Below are positions 29,250 through 38,874 of a DNA stretch of 64,000 bases, piece after piece (the stretch's first letter is position 1; each line of letters starts with the position of its first letter). Under the pieces are notes generated by a model, which did no database searches, was not told the origin of the DNA, and saw nothing but the letters and a program-made list of their open reading frames with translations. The stretch comes from Sphingomonas sp. (lineage in GTDB: Bacteria > Pseudomonadota > Alphaproteobacteria > Sphingomonadales > Sphingomonadaceae): the NCBI RefSeq assembly GCF_017745215.1, contig NZ_JAGHZV010000003.1:62001-126000 (forward strand). The letters are read 5' to 3'. A program made the translations under genes and the position numbers.

Positions 29250-29723
29250 ATGCGTCAGATTGATTTCACGCCGTTCCGCCGCTCGACGATCGGGTTCGAT
29301 CGTCTCTTCGACTTGCTCGAAGCCAGCGCGCGTCATTCGGCGTCCGAGAATTATCCTCCCTTCAACCTTGAGCGCGTGGCGGAAGACCGCTACCGGATCA
29401 CGCTCGCCGTCGCCGGCTTCAAGCCCGACGAGATCGACGTGACCGCGCAGCAGAACCTGCTGCTCGTCGCGGGCAGGAAGAAGGAAGAGGGCGAGAACCA
29501 GGGCAGCTACCTGCACCTCGGCATCGCCAACCGCAGCTTCGAACGCCGCTTCGAGCTCGCCGATTTCATCCGGGTCGAGAATGCGGGCCTGTCGGACGGC
29601 CTGCTGACGATCGAACTGGTGCGCGAAGTGCCCGAGGCGATGAAGCCCCGCAAGATCGCGGTCAACGGCGCGCCGGCGCTCCGCGCGATCGACGGCGGCG
29701 ACACCACGGCCAACGCGGCCTGA
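29250..29723 (+). CDS. Small heat-shock protein Hsp20 (IbpA-like)
   Basis: 157 aa alpha-crystallin chaperone. The N-terminal arm has FRRSTIGFDRLFDLLEA, typical of IbpA-class proteins. The crystallin domain is at ~38-125, with YRITLAVAGFKPDEIDVT and LLLVAGRKKE. The tail carries the I-x-V-like KIAVNG motif. It holds unfolding proteins for refolding by DnaK/ClpB. GGAGGA lies 7 nt before the ATG and is masked by a predicted ROSE hairpin; a sigma-32-like promoter precedes it. The frame is open upstream, but earlier starts would lie inside the thermometer. Confidence 0.92.
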   Translation: MRQIDFTPFRRSTIGFDRLFDLLEASARHSASENYPPFNLERVAEDRYRITLAVAGFKPDEIDVTAQQNLLLVAGRKKEEGENQGSYLHLGIANRSFERRFELADFIRVENAGLSDGLLTIELVREVPEAMKPRKIAVNGAPALRAIDGGDTTANAA

Positions 29724-29776
29724 ACCAGTCCCACCACGGCTAGCGGCGTCTTCCTCCCTTTGGGCGCCGCGGCAGG

Positions 29777-29808
29777 GGCGCCCGGACCGATCGGTCCGGG
29801 CGCCTTTT
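29777..29808 (+). terminator. Intrinsic terminator of hsp20
   Basis: A 28-nt perfect palindrome (29777-29804), GGCGCCCGGACCGA then its complement, is followed directly by TTTT. Confidence 0.85.
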
Positions 29809-30020
29809 GATTCGCGCGCTCGAGGCGGATTGCAAAATAGGATTTGAGGCGCGAACCTCGGCGTCGCTCTTTCGCATCGTCGATCCGCGCCGACAGTGCT
29901 TTCGGGCGGTTGCGCGTTCGTTCATGCCAAAGGCGGTTTTTCACATTGTGAGTGTCAACCGTGTAAACTGTATTATATCGGCATTACACCGACGCGCTCT
30001 CGTCCGCCCCCTCCCCGGAA
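29809..30020. other. Intergenic stretch, no gene seen
   Basis: No supported ORF. A locally AT-rich segment (29935-29985, with TATTATATC) could hold a promoter, but nothing transcribed rightwards from it is evident before the repeat at 30021. Confidence 0.4.
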
Positions 30021-30102
30021 CGTCATCCCGGCGAAGGCCGGGACCCAGGGTTGCAGAGGGTATCGCTCGTGGCCCTGGGTCCCGGCTTTCGCCGGGATGA
30101 CG
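30021..30102. repeat. Dispersed palindromic repeat, copy 7
   Basis: Inverted arms of the CGTCATCCCGGCGAAGGCC family, 14 bp after the pyrG stop on its minus strand. It may act as the pyrG terminator. Confidence 0.95.
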
Positions 30103-30116
30103 ATTAAGTAGCGTGA

Positions 30117-31748
30117 CTAAACCAGCCGGCTCTGCCGCAGCGCCGCGCCGATGAAGCTCTTGAACAGCGGGTGCGGGTCGAAGGGCTTGGACTTCAGCTC
30201 CGGATGGAACTGCACCCCCACGAACCACGGATGGTCCGGCCGCTCGACGATCTCGGGCAGCGTCCCGTCGGGCGACATGCCCGAGAAGACGAGCCCGCCG
30301 TCCTCGAGCACCTCGCGATAGGCGGTGTTGACCTCATAGCGGTGCCGGTGGCGCTCGCTGATCTCGGTCGCGTCGTAGACCGAGGCCGCGACGCTGTTCC
30401 CCGCAAGCTTCGCCGGATAGGCGCCGAGCCGCATCGTCCCGCCCAGGTCGCCGCCGGCCTCGCGCTTCTGCAGCCCCTCGGGGCTCATCCATTCGGTGAT
30501 CATGCCGACGATCGGCGTGTCGGTCGGGCCGAACTCCGTGGTCGAGGCGCCCTCGATCCCTTCGGCCCGCGCGCCTTCGATGCACGCCATCTGCATGCCG
30601 AGGCAGATGCCGAAGAAGGGCACGCCGCGCTCGCGCGCGAAGCGGACGCTGGCGATCTTGCCCTCGCTGCCGCGCTCGCCGAACCCGCCCGGCACCAGGA
30701 TGCCGTGCATCGGCTCGAGGCTCGCGGCGGTCTCGGTCTCGTCGCCCTCGAAGATCTCGGCGTCGATCCAGCGGATATTGACCTTCACGCGGTTGGCGAT
30801 GCCGCCATGGACCAGCGCCTCATGCAGCGACTTGTAGGCATCGGGCAGGCCGACGTACTTGCCGACCACGCCGATCGTCACTTCGCCCTCGGGGTTCTCG
30901 ATCCGCTCGACGATGTCCGACCAGCGGTCGAGCCGCGGCGCCGGGCCGGGTTCGAGCCCGAAGGCGCGGAGCACCTGCTCGTCGAGCCCTTCGGCATGGT
31001 AGCGCAGCGGCACCGCATAGATGCTGCTCGAATCGCGCGCCTCGATCACCGCTTCCTTGGGCACGTTGCAGAACAGCGCGATCTTGGCGCGCTCGCTCTC
31101 GGGCAAGGGCTGCTCGCAACGGCAGACGAGCACGTCGGGCTGCACCCCGAACGAAGCGAGCTCGCGCACGCTGTGCTGGGTCGGCTTGGTCTTCAGCTCG
31201 CCCGCCGCCGAGATGTACGGCACCAGCGTCACGTGGATGCTGATCGACTGGCCGCGGCCCAGCTCGTTCTTGAGCTGGCGGATCGCTTCGATGAACGGCA
31301 GCGATTCGATGTCGCCCACCGTCCCGCCGATCTCGCAGAGCACGAAGTCGAGCCCTTCGGTGTCGTCCTGCGCGAAGGCCTTGATGGCGTCGGTGACGTG
31401 GGGGATCACCTGCACCGTGGCGCCGAGATAGTCGCCCTTGCGCTCGCGGTTGATGATCGTCTGGTAGATCCGCCCCGAGGTGACGTTGTCCGACTGGCGC
31501 GACGCGACGCCGGTGAAGCGCTCGTAATGCCCCAGGTCGAGGTCGGTCTCCGCCCCGTCGTCGGTGACATAGACTTCGCCGTGCTGGTACGGCGACATGG
31601 TCCCGGGATCGACGTTGAGGTACGGGTCGAACTTGCGGATGCGAACGGAATAGCCCCGCGCCTGCAGCAATGCCGCGAGGCTTGCCGCCATCAGACCCTT
31701 GCCGAGCGAGGAGACCACGCCGCCGGTGATAAAAACATACCGCGCCAT
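30117..31748 (-). CDS. pyrG: CTP synthase
   Basis: 543 aa, full length. The N-terminal synthetase domain starts [17 protein letters not shown] with the P-loop. The C-terminal class I glutamine amidotransferase has the nucleophile Cys in [13 protein letters not shown] (~380) and His/Glu in VQFHPELKS (~515). It makes CTP from UTP, ATP and glutamine. It follows secG on the same strand. In many sphingomonads tpiA precedes secG; here tpiA is absent and a divergent MarR gene takes its place. Confidence 0.97.
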   Translation of the reverse strand: MARYVFITGGVVSSLGKGLMAASLAALLQARGYSVRIRKFDPYLNVDPGTMSPYQHGEVYVTDDGAETDLDLGHYERFTGVASRQSDNVTSGRIYQTIINRERKGDYLGATVQVIPHVTDAIKAFAQDDTEGLDFVLCEIGGTVGDIESLPFIEAIRQLKNELGRGQSISIHVTLVPYISAAGELKTKPTQHSVRELASFGVQPDVLVCRCEQPLPESERAKIALFCNVPKEAVIEARDSSSIYAVPLRYHAEGLDEQVLRAFGLEPGPAPRLDRWSDIVERIENPEGEVTIGVVGKYVGLPDAYKSLHEALVHGGIANRVKVNIRWIDAEIFEGDETETAASLEPMHGILVPGGFGERGSEGKIASVRFARERGVPFFGICLGMQMACIEGARAEGIEGASTTEFGPTDTPIVGMITEWMSPEGLQKREAGGDLGGTMRLGAYPAKLAGNSVAASVYDATEISERHRHRYEVNTAYREVLEDGGLVFSGMSPDGTLPEIVERPDHPWFVGVQFHPELKSKPFDPHPLFKSFIGAALRQSRLV

Positions 31749-31845
31749 GGGAGAACAGCCCTAGCTTGAATGGACGCGCACCGGCAAGCGCCCGAATCCG
31801 GGCGGGTGCACAAAAATCTGTGAATGGAGCCGAAGCTCCGACGGC

Positions 31846-32247
31846 TTACTGGCCGAGCGGGACGGCCGAATTGCCCTGCGGCGCCGGTGCTTGCTGCTGC
31901 GCCGGGACGACCGGGCCGGTGGCGTTGCCGCTCGACTGGAACGGCACCTGGTCGACCGGGGTCGGCTGCGCGGCCGGCGCCGGCGCGGTACGCTGGAGCG
32001 TGGTGTCGACCGCGGTCGAGTGGCGATTCGCCGCCAGCACCGCGAGCAGGATGCTCATCAGGATGAACGCGGTCGCGAGGATCGCGGTCGCGCGCGTCAG
32101 GAAATCCGCAGCGCCGCGCGCCGACATCAGCCCCGATGGGCTGCCGCCCGAAGTCAGGCCGCCGCCTTCCGAGCGCTGCACGAGGATCACGACGACCAGC
32201 GCGAGCGCGATGAGGAACTGGATGACGAGCAGGAGCGTAAAGAGCAT
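31846..32247 (-). CDS. secG: Preprotein translocase subunit SecG
   Basis: 133 aa. Two TM helices (~2-24 and ~53-74) flank the cytoplasmic loop with VQRSEGGGLTSGGSPSGLMSARG; the sequence GGGL...G..S...F..R is the SecG hallmark. A long Pro/Gln/Ala-rich tail follows, as in other Alphaproteobacteria. It assists SecYE protein export. It is followed by pyrG after ~100 bp. Confidence 0.92.
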   Translation of the reverse strand: MLFTLLLVIQFLIALALVVVILVQRSEGGGLTSGGSPSGLMSARGAADFLTRATAILATAFILMSILLAVLAANRHSTAVDTTLQRTAPAPAAQPTPVDQVPFQSSGNATGPVVPAQQQAPAPQGNSAVPLGQ

Positions 32248-32489
32248 CGGAGCGGATCGGACCTTGTTCGGGAAAGGCGCGACATAGGGGAGCAGGCCCG
32301 CGCGATCAACCGCCCCTTCGGAAAACGGCCTCGCCGCGCCCGCGAGTCACCCATGACGCCCCTGCAATGATACCGATCAGGAACATTCCGCAGTTGTACT
32401 GAAACCTTCCCCCGCCCAAGTGCGTTGTTGGCGGAAGGTCCGGCAACGGATCGGTTTCGCAACAAGTGTCCAGTAAAAGAGTATGTGCC

Positions 32490-32852
32490 GTGAATGCGAT
32501 GACCGACCACTCGCTTTCGAGCTGGAAGAACACCCTGATCGACTATGTTCGCTCGGGTGAACCCGACCTCACGAACCGCCAGATGGCGCTTTTGCTGCTG
32601 GTTTACCTGGATGTCGGCCCGCACACCGTCCGCGGACTCGCGCGTTCGCTCAACGTGTCGAAGCCCGTCGTGACGCGTGCCTTGAATCGTTTGGGCTCGC
32701 TCGGCTATCTGCGCCGGCAACGAGACGACAGCGACAAGCGCAACATTTTCGTCGTCCGTACCGCGGAAGGGGCAGAGTTTCTTGCAGAATTCGGGCATTT
32801 CCTCGCTGGTGGGCACGACGTCGAGCCAGCAGCCCGGCGGGCCAGCGCGTAA
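32490..32852 (+). CDS. MarR-family winged-helix regulator
   Basis: ~120 aa. Winged-helix core: TNRQMALLLLVYLDVGPHTVRGLARSLNVSKPVVTRALNRLGSLGYLRRQRDDSDKRN, read here in parts, with recognition helix SKPVVTRALNRL and wing RRQRDDSDKRN. The start is uncertain: GTG 32490 is listed, ATG 32499 and GTG 32466 are alternatives. The 3' end overlaps the SH3 gene by 71 nt in another frame, which points to a fixed gene pair. It is divergent from secG. Confidence 0.82.
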   Translation: MNAMTDHSLSSWKNTLIDYVRSGEPDLTNRQMALLLLVYLDVGPHTVRGLARSLNVSKPVVTRALNRLGSLGYLRRQRDDSDKRNIFVVRTAEGAEFLAEFGHFLAGGHDVEPAARRASA

Positions 32853-33165
32853 TCGTTTCGCGCTCCAGGGACGTTCGGTACAGGTCGACCCGCGCACCAG
32901 CGCCGTGCGCCGCGATCTTGCGGATATCCGCTTGGCGGACCGCGTTTTTGCGCCGCACTACGCCGCGCCGCTTTCCCGCGTGATCAAGGTCGCGACGACG
33001 CTGCGCGCCGCGCCGCAGAAGGAGTCCGAATCGCTCGCCGCGCTCGTGCCGGGTGATGTGTTCGAGCTGCTCGAACTCGCCGGCGACCGCGCGTGGGGCG
33101 TTTCCCCCGGCACTGGCCTCGTCGGCTATGTCGACGCTGCATCGCTTGGGGAGGACGCCGCATGA
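32782..33165 (+). CDS. Bacterial SH3-domain protein
   Basis: 127 aa. The C-terminal ~70 residues form an SH3b-like fold (VATTLRAAPQKESESLAALVPGDVFELLELAG ... WGVSPGTGLVGYVDAASL, shown in part). The N-terminal region has the conserved-looking VDPRTSAVRRDLADIRLADRVFAPHYAAP. In related bacteria similar segments occur in NlpC/P60 cell-wall peptidases, but no catalytic domain is present here. The TTG start at 32782 lies inside marR and is tentative. The stop overlaps the argC start (ATGA). Confidence 0.65.
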   Translation: MQNSGISSLVGTTSSQQPGGPARNRFALQGRSVQVDPRTSAVRRDLADIRLADRVFAPHYAAPLSRVIKVATTLRAAPQKESESLAALVPGDVFELLELAGDRAWGVSPGTGLVGYVDAASLGEDAA

Positions 33166-34094
33166 GCATCCGCGTCTTCATCGACGGCGCCGCCGGCACC
33201 ACCGGCCTCGAGATCCGCGATCGGCTCAAGGACCGGCCCGAGATCGAGATCCTCCTGCTCGACGAGGCGCTGCGCAAGAACAGCGTCAAGCGGCGCGAGG
33301 CGCTCAACGCCGCCGACTTCGTCATCCTGTGCCTGCCCGACGATGCCGCGCGCGAAGCGGTGGCACTGATCGAGAGCCCCTCGGTCCGCGTGATCGACGC
33401 CTCGACCGCGCACCGCACCGGCGACGGCTGGGTCTATGGTTTCGCCGAGCTCGAGCCCGCTCAATCGGCCGCGATCGCCGCGGCATCGCGGGTGACCAAC
33501 CCCGGCTGCTACCCCACCGGCTTTCTCGCGCTCGTCCGTCCGCTGGTCCGCGCCGGGCTGATCCCGGTCGACTTCCCGCTGAGCGTCAACGCGACCTCGG
33601 GCTATTCGGGCGGCGGCCGCTCGATGATCGAGGAGTTCGAGAGCGGCAAGGCGAAGACCGTCTTCCGCCCCTATGGCCTCGGCCTCGCGCACAAGCATGT
33701 GCCCGAGATGCTCAAGCATGCCAAGATCGAGCATCCGCCGATCTTCGAGCCCGCGGTGGCGAACACCTATCGGGGGATGATCGTCGAGGTCCCGCTGCCG
33801 CTCCATGCCCTCCCCCGCCGGCCGTCGCTCGCAGCGATCACCACCGCGTTGCGCGACGCGTACAAGGACAGTCCGGTCGTCCAGGTGCTCGACGTCGAAG
33901 GCACCGAGATGCTGACGATCGAGGAACTCGCCGGCACCGACCGTATGAACCTGCGCGTCTTCGGCAACGCCGAGCGCGGCCAGGCGCGGCTGGTCGCGAC
34001 GCTCGACAACCTCGGCAAGGGCGCCTCGGGCGCCGCGGTGCAGAACCTCAACATCATGGCCGGGCTCGACCCGGTCGCGGGGCTGGTGCTCTGA
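33162..34094 (+). CDS. argC: N-acetyl-gamma-glutamyl-phosphate reductase (short type)
   Basis: 310 aa, the size of the type 2 ArgC. The Rossmann start IRVFIDGAAGTTGLEI (~3-18) binds NADPH. The catalytic Cys is in VTNPGCYPTGF (~117). C-terminal blocks such as HKHVPEML and VANTYRGMIVEVPL fit the family. It makes N-acetylglutamate semialdehyde in arginine synthesis. The ATG at 33162 overlaps the SH3 gene stop. The 3' end overlaps the degraded convergent gene by 41 nt. Confidence 0.93.
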   Translation: MSIRVFIDGAAGTTGLEIRDRLKDRPEIEILLLDEALRKNSVKRREALNAADFVILCLPDDAAREAVALIESPSVRVIDASTAHRTGDGWVYGFAELEPAQSAAIAAASRVTNPGCYPTGFLALVRPLVRAGLIPVDFPLSVNATSGYSGGGRSMIEEFESGKAKTVFRPYGLGLAHKHVPEMLKHAKIEHPPIFEPAVANTYRGMIVEVPLPLHALPRRPSLAAITTALRDAYKDSPVVQVLDVEGTEMLTIEELAGTDRMNLRVFGNAERGQARLVATLDNLGKGASGAAVQNLNIMAGLDPVAGLVL

Positions 34095-34661
34095 TCGCCT
34101 TGTCGAGCAGCGGCTGAAGCCGCAGCAGGATCGAACGCTGCAGGAGCACCGGGTAGAGATGCAGGACGATCGCCGGCGCCACCATCCATAGCACGCCGCT
34201 CCAGGGATGCCTCCCCAGCAGCGCCAGGCCGCGCCCAGCAGCAGGTGAATGGCGAAGCAGGTCCCATGAGCGCTGATATTGGCGCGAATGCTCTCTTCCA
34301 GGGCGGATAGACCCGCCCGGGTGCCCGAGAAGCCCCGGATGGGTTCGGCCACGTGGCGATTCCACCCCGAGACGTCGAGCAGCCATTCGAAAACCCCGAT
34401 GCCCAGGACGAGGTGGAGAATGCGCTCGCGCCTGGGCACCCGGAACCATCGGCGCGGAACGCATCGCGCGACGGGCCTGGCGATCGCAGGACCCAGGCTG
34501 AACGTGCCCATCGCCACGCTGATCGCATACCAGGGGCTGCTCGGCCCGAGGACGAACCAGAACGCCGCCAGATACGCGGCGAAGAAAAGCACCACCAGCC
34601 GATAGACGGTGCTTTGAAAGACGTCGGCGGGATCTGCTTTCGACGGCGGTTCATCGCTCAC
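34054..34661 (-). pseudogene. CrtO-like integral-membrane acyltransferase gene, frameshifted
   Basis: Reading from GTG 34661 (GAGGAA 6 nt upstream) gives a membrane protein with VVLFFAAYLAAFWFVLG, WFRVPRRERILHLVLGIG and ALEESIRANISAHG as far as HLLLGA. The sense then continues in another frame as LLGRHPWSGVLWMVAPAIV and LHLYPVLLQRSILLRLQPLL. The two halves join near 34224-34236 if one base is missing. The FRVxxxE, E-x-H and LYPxLLQRxxxxRL pattern resembles glycosyl-diaponeurosporenoate acyltransferase (CrtO) family proteins. It could be a real pseudogene or a sequencing error. Confidence 0.6.
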
Positions 34662-34838
34662 GACGCGTTCCTCGGCTGGGCCACGGACGCATAATCGGAG
34701 TCCGGTCCGATGACGAGCGCGCCAGCGATCCGGAAGGGAATGAATGCCCTGGGCACGTTTTGCACCCTCGAACGCTTGATCTTTCCGGCCGCTTCGTGTC
34801 GAGACAGCGAGCGAATTGCGTGAAGGAATGGCGCGCCG

Positions 34839-36296
34839 ATGACTCAGCCGGCTGGTAAACTGCTTCTGTTCGGCGCGACCGGGGATCTCTCGCAGCGCAT
34901 GCTGCTTCCTTCGCTCTACGGCCTTCACGCCGATGGCCTCCTCCCCGAGGGGCTCACCATCACCGGCACCGCGCGCTCGGACCATGACGACGACGCCTTC
35001 CGCGCCTTCGCCGGGGAAGCGCTCGCCGAATTCCTGCCTGCCGACCGCAAGGACGACAGCGCTGTCAAATCCTTCCTCGAGCGGCTCCATTACCAGCCGC
35101 TCGACGCCTCCAAGACAGAGGGCTTCGCCGCGCTCGCCGAGAAGCTGGGCGACATCTCGAACGGCCTCGCGATCTTCCTGTCGACCGCACCCTGGCTGTT
35201 CGGTCCGACGATCAAGGGACTCCAATCCGCCGGTCTCGCCTGCGGCAACGTCCGCATCGGGCTCGAGAAGCCGCTCGGCAACGACTTGAAGACCAGCCGC
35301 GAGATCAACGACATTGTCGCCTCGGCCTTTCCCGAGGAGCGGACCTTCCGCATCGACCACTATCTCGGCAAGGAGACGGTCCAGAACATCCTCGCGCTGA
35401 GGTTCGGCAATTCGCTGTTCGAGCCGGTGTGGAGCGCGCGCGGGATCGACCATGTCCAGATCACCGTCTCCGAAACGGTGGGCCTCGAGGGCCGCGGCGG
35501 CTATTTCGACGACATGGGGTCGCTGCGCGACATGGTGCAGAACCACATGCTCCAGCTGCTCGCGCTGATCGCGATGGAGCCCCCTGCCCGCTACGACGGC
35601 ACGTCGGTCCGCGACGAGAAGGTCAAGGTGCTGCGCTCGCTGCGCAAGATTACGCCCGCCGAAGTGCCGCACTTGACCGTGACCGGCCAATACACCGGCG
35701 GCGCGGTGAACGGGAAGATCGTGCCGGGCTATCTCGACGAACTCGAAAAGCCCTCGAGCACCGAGACCTATGTCGCGATCAAGGCGCATGTCGACAATTG
35801 GCGCTGGCAGGGCGTGCCCTTCTACCTGCGCACCGGCAAGCGCCTCGCCGAGCGCCGTTCGGAGATCGTCGTCCAGTTCAAGCCGGTGCCGCATTCGATC
35901 TTCGCCGATCGCGGCGGGCTGCTCCACGCCAACACGCTGATCATCCGCCTCCAGCCCGAGGAATATGTCCGCCTGCTGGTGATGGCGAAGCAGCCGGGGC
36001 TCGACCGCGAGGGCATTCGCCTGAGGGAAGTGCCGCTGAACCTCAGCCTCGACCATGAGTTCGCCCATGCCCGCCGCCGCATCGCCTATGAGCGGCTGCT
36101 GCTCGACCTGATCGAGGGCGATCCGACGCTGTTCGTCCGGCGTGACGAGGTCGAGGCGCAATGGGAATGGATCGATGCAATCCGCGCGGGCTGGGAAGCC
36201 AGCGACATGCACCCCAAATCCTATGCTTCGGGCAATTGGGGCCCGAGCGCCGGCATCGCGCTCACCGAGCGCGACGGCGTGACCTGGAACGAATGA
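34839..36296 (+). CDS. zwf: Glucose-6-phosphate 1-dehydrogenase
   Basis: 485 aa. The NADP-binding motif is LFGATGDLSQRMLLPSL (~9-25), the EKPLG block is at ~145 and the active-site motif RIDHYLGKE at ~172-180, with the catalytic His. It oxidises glucose-6-phosphate to 6-phosphogluconolactone, the entry to the Entner-Doudoroff pathway. It is the first of five closely packed genes; pgl begins 13 bp after its stop. An upstream region of ~180 bp should hold the operon promoter. Confidence 0.96.
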   Translation: MTQPAGKLLLFGATGDLSQRMLLPSLYGLHADGLLPEGLTITGTARSDHDDDAFRAFAGEALAEFLPADRKDDSAVKSFLERLHYQPLDASKTEGFAALAEKLGDISNGLAIFLSTAPWLFGPTIKGLQSAGLACGNVRIGLEKPLGNDLKTSREINDIVASAFPEERTFRIDHYLGKETVQNILALRFGNSLFEPVWSARGIDHVQITVSETVGLEGRGGYFDDMGSLRDMVQNHMLQLLALIAMEPPARYDGTSVRDEKVKVLRSLRKITPAEVPHLTVTGQYTGGAVNGKIVPGYLDELEKPSSTETYVAIKAHVDNWRWQGVPFYLRTGKRLAERRSEIVVQFKPVPHSIFADRGGLLHANTLIIRLQPEEYVRLLVMAKQPGLDREGIRLREVPLNLSLDHEFAHARRRIAYERLLLDLIEGDPTLFVRRDEVEAQWEWIDAIRAGWEASDMHPKSYASGNWGPSAGIALTERDGVTWNE

Positions 36297-36309
36297 TGGA
36301 GCTGAACGC

Positions 36310-37017
36310 GTGACCGACGAAGTCGAATGGTGGGACTATGAGGACGCCGCCGAGATGGGCGAAGCGCTCGCCGGTGACGTGCAGTTCATCATCGAGAGCG
36401 CGATCGACGCGCGCGGCAGCGCCGTGATCGCGACGCCGGGCGGCACCACGCCTGCGGTGCTCTACAAGCATCTCGCCAAGGCCAAGCTCGACTGGAAGCG
36501 CGTGACGATCGTCCCCACCGACGATCGCCTCGTCCCGATGGGCGATCCGCTGTCGAACGTCACCGGCATCGCCAAGATCTTTCTGCCGCTGGGCGCGCGC
36601 GTGATCCCGATCACCAGCGAGAAGGCCGAGGACTACAAGGCCGCCGGCCGCGCCGCCGATGCGCGGCTCAAGGAACTGCACTGGCCGCTCGACCTCTGCC
36701 TGCTCGGCATCGGCGCCGATGGGCATACCGCTTCGATCTTCCCCGGCCCCGACCTCGACGAAGCGCTCAACGGCCCGAAGGACCGCCGCGCGCTGGGCGT
36801 GATGCCCGAGCCGCTGCCCCCCGAGGCGCCGGTCGCGCGCGTCACCCTCTCGCTCGCCGCGATCACTTCGGCGCGCGCGCTGATGGTCGCGCTGATCGGC
36901 GAGAAGAAGAAGGCCGTGCTCGAAGCGGCGATCCGCGAAGGCACCGGCTCGCCCTACCCCATCGGCCGCGTGCTCGCCGCCGCCGAACTGCCCGTGGATA
37001 TTCACTGGAGCGCATGA
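36310..37017 (+). CDS. pgl: 6-phosphogluconolactonase
   Basis: 235 aa of the glucosamine-6-phosphate isomerase-like fold. Family marks: [15 protein letters not shown] (~41-55), VPTDDRLVP (~74) and [16 protein letters not shown] (~130-145). It hydrolyses 6-phosphogluconolactone to 6-phosphogluconate. Its stop overlaps the edd start (ATGA), so the two are translationally coupled. Confidence 0.95.
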   Translation: MTDEVEWWDYEDAAEMGEALAGDVQFIIESAIDARGSAVIATPGGTTPAVLYKHLAKAKLDWKRVTIVPTDDRLVPMGDPLSNVTGIAKIFLPLGARVIPITSEKAEDYKAAGRAADARLKELHWPLDLCLLGIGADGHTASIFPGPDLDEALNGPKDRRALGVMPEPLPPEAPVARVTLSLAAITSARALMVALIGEKKKAVLEAAIREGTGSPYPIGRVLAAAELPVDIHWSA

Positions 37018-38834
37018 TGGCCCTCAACGCCGAGATCGCCGCCGTCACCGATCGCGTGATCGAACGCTCGAAGGACAAGCGCGCCGCCTATCTCGCGCTG
37101 ATCCACCGCGAGCGCGACAGCGGCGCCGACCGGCCGCGGCTCGGCTGCGCCAACCTCGCCCATGCCTATGCCGGCACCGACGAGCAGCGTGACCTGATGA
37201 AGCCGGCGAACCGGATGAACATCGGCATCGTCACCGCCTATAACGACATGCTCTCTGCGCATGCGGTCTACTACCGTTACCCCGAGCAGATGAAGGTCTG
37301 GGCGCTCGAAGCCGGCGCGACGGCGCAGGTTGCGGGCGGCGTGCCGGCGATGTGCGACGGCGTGACACAGGGCTATCAGGGCATGGAGCTCTCGCTTTTC
37401 AGCCGCGACACGATCGCGCTGGGTACCGCGGTCGCGCTCAGCCACCGCACCTTCGAGGGAGCGGCGCTGCTCGGCATCTGCGACAAGATCGTCCCCGGCC
37501 TGCTGATCGGCGCGCTGCGCTTCGGGCACCTGCCGATGGTGCTGATCCCCGGCGGCCCGATGCGCTCGGGCCTGTCGAACAAGGACAAGGCCGCAGTCCG
37601 CGAGCTGTATGCCGAGGGCAAGGTCGGCCGCGACGAGCTGCTCGAGGCCGAGATCGCCGCCTATCATTCGAAGGGCACCTGCACCTTCTACGGCACCGCC
37701 AATTCGAACCAGATGATGATGGAAGCGATGGGCCTCCATGTCCCCGGCGCCGCCTTCGCCAATCCGGGGACGAAGCTGCGCCAGGAACTCACCCGCGCCG
37801 CGGTCCATCGCCTCGCCGACATCGGCTGGGCGGGGAACGACTATCGCCCCATCGGCCATGTCGTCGACGAGAAGGCGATCGTGAACGCCGCGATCGCGCT
37901 GCTCGCCACCGGCGGCTCGACCAACCACCTCATCCACTTGCCCGCGATCGCGCGCTCGGCCGGGGTGGTGATCGACTGGGAGGATTTCGACCGGCTCTCG
38001 CGCGCCGTGCCGCTGCTCACCCGCGTCTATCCCAACGGTTCCGCGGACGTGAACGCCTTCGAGGATGCCGGCGGCCCCACCTTCGTGATCCGCGAGCTGG
38101 TCAAGGGTGGGCTGATGCACGCCGATATCCTGACGATCTCGGCGGGCGGGTTCGCCGATTATGCGCGCAAGCCGACCCTCCAGGAGGACGCTTTGGTCTG
38201 GCGGGATTCCCCTGCGGCGTCCGGCGATGACAGCGTTATCCGCACGATCGACGCGCCCTTCTCGCCCGAGGGCGGCTTCCGCATCCTCAAGGGCAATCTC
38301 GGCCGCGCCTGCATCAAGGTCTCGGCAGTCGAGCGCGAGCGCTGGACGATCGAGGCGCCGGCGCGCGTCTTCCAGGACCAAGCCGAGGTCCAGGCCGCGT
38401 TCAAGGCCGGCGAGCTCGATCGCGACGTGGTCGTCGTCGTCCGCTTCCAGGGACCCAGGGCCAACGGCATGCCCGAATTGCACAAGCTGACGCCGCCGCT
38501 CGGCGTGCTCCAGAACCGCGGCTATAAGGTCGCGCTGGTCACCGATGGGCGGATGTCGGGCGCAAGCGGCAAGGTCCCTTGCGCGATCCATCTTTCGCCC
38601 GAAGCCCTCGGCGGCGGCCCGATCGGCAAGGTCCGCGACGGCGACATGATCCGGCTCTGCGCCGAGGATGGCGTGCTCGAAGCGCTCGTCGATCCGGCCG
38701 AATGGGAGGCGCGCGAGCAATGCGTCGCGCCTCCGCCCGCCGACGGCACCGGCCGCGAGCTCTTCGCGATGCTCCGCCAGGCCGACGAAGCCGAGCTCGG
38801 CGCCTCGGCGATGCTCGCGGCGGCGGGGCTCTAG
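37014..38834 (+). CDS. edd: Phosphogluconate dehydratase
   Basis: 606 aa, full length, of the IlvD/Edd iron-sulfur dehydratase family. Cluster cysteines lie in [14 protein letters not shown] (~115), [12 protein letters not shown] (~155) and a third region ([21 protein letters not shown] ~220, shown in part). It converts 6-phosphogluconate to 2-keto-3-deoxy-6-phosphogluconate. Two ATGs are adjacent (37014 and 37017); the first overlaps the pgl stop. Confidence 0.97.
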   Translation: MMALNAEIAAVTDRVIERSKDKRAAYLALIHRERDSGADRPRLGCANLAHAYAGTDEQRDLMKPANRMNIGIVTAYNDMLSAHAVYYRYPEQMKVWALEAGATAQVAGGVPAMCDGVTQGYQGMELSLFSRDTIALGTAVALSHRTFEGAALLGICDKIVPGLLIGALRFGHLPMVLIPGGPMRSGLSNKDKAAVRELYAEGKVGRDELLEAEIAAYHSKGTCTFYGTANSNQMMMEAMGLHVPGAAFANPGTKLRQELTRAAVHRLADIGWAGNDYRPIGHVVDEKAIVNAAIALLATGGSTNHLIHLPAIARSAGVVIDWEDFDRLSRAVPLLTRVYPNGSADVNAFEDAGGPTFVIRELVKGGLMHADILTISAGGFADYARKPTLQEDALVWRDSPAASGDDSVIRTIDAPFSPEGGFRILKGNLGRACIKVSAVERERWTIEAPARVFQDQAEVQAAFKAGELDRDVVVVVRFQGPRANGMPELHKLTPPLGVLQNRGYKVALVTDGRMSGASGKVPCAIHLSPEALGGGPIGKVRDGDMIRLCAEDGVLEALVDPAEWEAREQCVAPPPADGTGRELFAMLRQADEAELGASAMLAAAGL

Positions 38835-38874
38835 AGAACAGACAACAGGCAGAACAGAAAAGCTAGGAGTAGGA

